NCBI RefSeq assembly: GCF_000471905.2
Contig: NW_006497735.1
Location: 2,033,252 to 2,097,251 of the forward strand
Length of the DNA stretch: 64,000 bases
Direction of reading: 5' to 3'
DNA from: Amborella trichopoda
Taxonomy: Eukaryota > Streptophyta > Magnoliopsida > Amborellales > Amborellaceae
The notes under the pieces are model-generated. The model did not search any database, was not told where the DNA came from, and was given only the letters and a program-made list of their open reading frames with translations. Of the stretch, positions 62,601 to 64,000 are shown in pieces; position 1 is the first letter of the stretch, and every line of letters starts with the position of its first letter. The position numbers were made by a program, and so were the translations under genes.

Positions 62601-63520
62601 ATTTGAACATTTCCCCAGCAGGCAGAGGTTCAAAACATTTTTATTTTTTTTTTGGGATTGTATATTAGGAGACTATTTATATTTATTACAAGATGGTCAC
62701 AATTACTCTTAGCTATTAGATGTCAAATTAGATGGGTATGTCACAAAGTTCAGAATTTTCTTTTCTTTAACATTGGATCTAGTCAATGACACTCTTATAA
62801 CCGTCTAAATATATATATATAGCTTTGGGTCTAGTCAATGACACTCTTATAACCATCCGAGTTGAAATTTGATAGACAAGAGTGATCTCTTCATATACTT
62901 TTCCTTTTAGTATTACACTTATGGTGTCGAATGATGCAAACACTGTCACTAGAGTATGCAACCATACTCCATATCAACATTATTCTAAATATTATTGATG
63001 CAACAAAATAAGGTCACAAGGATTCTGTGGAGAATCCAAGAGTGGCTTCATACATTGCACTTTCTACTAAGGCTAGCAACGGCCTGGGCTAGCCTCTGGC
63101 CCTTGCCCCCAAGCGGAACTGGGCTAAGCTACGAACACATGAATAAAAGAGAAAAAAAAAAACAGAGGGCTGGACCGAACCTAGCCCATGGCCTAGGCCC
63201 TACTTTTTAGGGCTAGGCCACCGGACTCATAGCCGGGGCACAACTTCCATCAAATGTATCCTAAAACATGTCCACAAAAATACATAACTCCTAAAACATC
63301 TCATGGCCAAGTACAAAACATTAGAATAGAGGAGTTTTATAGCCAGTGTTTTGATGATTACCCACTCTGCATAATGTTTAGAAGGAAATTGGCCATCAAA
63401 GCCCGGAAAGCGCGACACCTCCGCACCATCAGGCGCTGTTAACATAGAGTAAAACCATTGGAAAGCGATGATGATGGTGAGCAAAAAGAAGTGTGACGAA
63501 AATTGAGATAACTTTGCCAT
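54938..63520 (-). CDS. SCPL gene copy B, 5' eight exons (status uncertain)
   Basis: Eight exons encode the N-terminal two thirds of a serine carboxypeptidase-like protein: 63366-63520, 59716-59864, 56580-56659, 56203-56325, 56024-56126, 55774-55811, 55235-55417 and 54938-55150. Phases agree across every junction, and none of the eight contains a stop codon. Such proteins are vacuolar or secreted peptidases or acyltransferases. Landmarks are a signal peptide, GFDGQFPSKHYA, GGPGCSG, LNPFHWTK, DAPVGTGFSYS, YPEFLSNPLYITGCSYAR, KPNLNFK, GYSVGN, AHRMGLIS and GNYWNS. Three oddities stand out: the exon-2 acceptor reads CGG instead of CAG, exon 5 ends in a GC donor, and Gly of SYAG is Arg. The C-terminal exons are probably those at 36488-38513, beyond a 16-kb intron full of repeats. 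It may be functional, alternatively spliced or recently dead. Confidence 0.85.
57952..58091 (+). repeat. B-specific perfect 70-bp tandem duplication
   Basis: Two identical units starting agcttccatgcaaaataggc and ending catagtgctagc lie in SCPL B intron 2. Copy A has one diverged unit (about 12527-12596). Identity of the two units points to a very recent event. Confidence 0.95.
59716..59864 (-). CDS. SCPL copy B, exon 2, with mutated splice acceptor
   Basis: Encodes YITLGNEGIGRHMYYYF, then PTEDPIVFWATGGPGCSG, then YFH with a split Gly, followed by a GT donor (gtaggt). The oxyanion hole is canonical, unlike copy A. Aligned with A, the acceptor dinucleotide at 59866-59865 is GG instead of AG, and the first exon base is T instead of G. 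The nearest upstream AG (59873-59872) would add 7 bases and shift the frame. An internal AG at 59833-59832 would keep the frame with 33 bases lost. Confidence 0.85.
60585..61290 (+). mobile_element. RTE-type LINE 3' fragment (copy B, in SCPL intron 1)
   Basis: Duplicate of 15640-16330 with the same fragments (LVKFDGQRV, KTFHALWDG in a shifted frame, and a terminal ccaaatagttag then gatgatgatc). It lies antisense to the gene inside intron 1 (59865-63365). Confidence 0.75.
61440..62720. repeat. Composite repeat with nested MITE (copy B, SCPL intron 1)
   Basis: Duplicate of 16504-18050 (aactcaatacacttggtcgg to acaagatggtcacaattac) without a gap, so it shows the full interior. It lies within intron 1 of SCPL B. 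Confidence 0.78.
61931..62426. mobile_element. MITE family 1, copy 6
   Basis: Left end ggggaaaggtttatatactt, right end gcatagaaagcttccctttt, with the internal caaattacccttgaaagttt/taaaggtattttggtc motif. It is the intact counterpart of the gapped copy at 16990-17768. Confidence 0.8.
63366..63520 (-). CDS. SCPL copy B, exon 1 (signal peptide)
   Basis: Starts at ATG 63520 and runs 51 codons plus two bases to a GT donor (gtgggt). It begins MAKLSQFSSHFFLL, has a hydrophobic core (FFLLTIIIAF) and a likely cleavage region before APDGAEV. The mature start FPGFDGQFPSKHYA matches the conserved plant SCP N-terminus (a PGF-x-G-x-x-PSKHYAGY pattern in the SCPL20 type). It shares its upstream flank with copy A near 18320, but the exon itself has no counterpart there. 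Confidence 0.88.
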
Positions 63521-64000
63521 ACTTATCTCTTTATTTTTCCCTAAATAGTTTCAACGGACGTTGGATACTTATTAGGAATGTTACTCAATTGGTTCGGGAC
63601 CCGATCTAGACCTGCATTGGGTCTAGGTTCATCTGGGTCTAGAAAGAGAAATATTAATGAATATAGATCAAGGCCTTGGATGATATGAGTTAATTGGTTG
63701 GGTCGCCCTTGGCCAAGACGAGTTACTAAGCCGAGTGTACTCACCTGAGTGGGACAAAACCTATAGATATATTGAAAAGAGAAAACCAAAATTACAAAAT
63801 AAAATGGAGATATCAAAACTTATATAAAATCAAAGAGAAACATAAAAAACTTCAAATATTAAAAAAGTGTAAAAAAATAGACTAAAACAATTAATTTGTA
63901 ATTAGGAAGAGTTTAAAAATCCAAAAAAAATAAAATGTAAAAATAAATATTACAACAAAAAACTCATAAATCTTTACCAAAAATTTTAAAATTATATATA

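Larger units (their letters stand above)
46148..64000 (+). repeat. Large direct duplication, copy B (right end outside window)
   Basis: Collinear with 1 to about 18880. The offset falls from about 46.15 kb to about 45.2 kb because B has lost several blocks present in A. B-only changes include a perfect 70-bp tandem duplication at 57952-58091 and a 43-bp one near 53836-53921. B retains SCPL exon 1 (63366-63520), which A lacks. Collinearity is still running at the last base, so the unit continues past the window. Confidence 0.95.

Overview
The window is low-GC, repeat-packed nuclear DNA of a flowering plant. The evidence is exons of a plant-type serine carboxypeptidase-like (SCPL) gene with GT-AG introns, plant L1-type and RTE-type LINE remnants, a Ty1/copia remnant, miniature LTR and inverted-repeat elements, and many CT/GA and AT microsatellites. 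There are two assembly gaps (17326-17687 and 48142-48422). I see no bacterial, organellar or viral genes, no CRISPR array and no tRNA or rRNA gene. I do not name the species.

The dominant structure is a direct duplication. Positions 1 to about 18880 (copy A) recur at about 46148-64000 (copy B) in the same order and orientation. The offset is about 46.15 kb at the left end and about 45.2 kb at the right end because of indels. Both ends of the unit lie outside the window.

Each copy carries the 5' part of an SCPL gene on the minus strand. Copy A (exons between 9500 and 14933) is a pseudogene: exon 1 is gone, one splice acceptor is broken, there are in-frame TAG and TGA codons, and the oxyanion-hole motif is altered. 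Copy B keeps open reading frames in eight exons (54938-63520), including a signal-peptide exon. It has a mutated exon-2 acceptor, a GC donor and an SYAR substitution. Three well-formed C-terminal exons (36488-38513), carrying the GDHD and His motifs and the stop codon, lie about 16 kb downstream in the right orientation and probably belong to gene B, giving a gene of about 27 kb. I could not find the exon or exons between these two blocks. A last exon from a different SCPL subfamily lies alone on the plus strand at 27514-27597, so the locus looks like an SCPL cluster being broken up by transposons.

The central, unduplicated part (about 18.9-46.1 kb) runs left to right as follows: a pyrimidine-rich block with a 42-bp tandem repeat and a possible LTR/primer-binding site; a 22-23 bp minisatellite; a LINE 3' end; an inverted copy of a composite repeat also present in A and B; a decayed copia pol; the lone SCPL exon; a two-unit 0.9-kb repeat; an RTE LINE split by a MITE; a 1.2-kb TRIM-like element; the SCPL C-terminal exons with two MITEs sitting in (TA)n tracts; an L1-type LINE with a mutated RT active site; and an unclassified GC-richer block. 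A MITE family of about 0.5 kb occurs six times and a 0.23-kb family at least four times.
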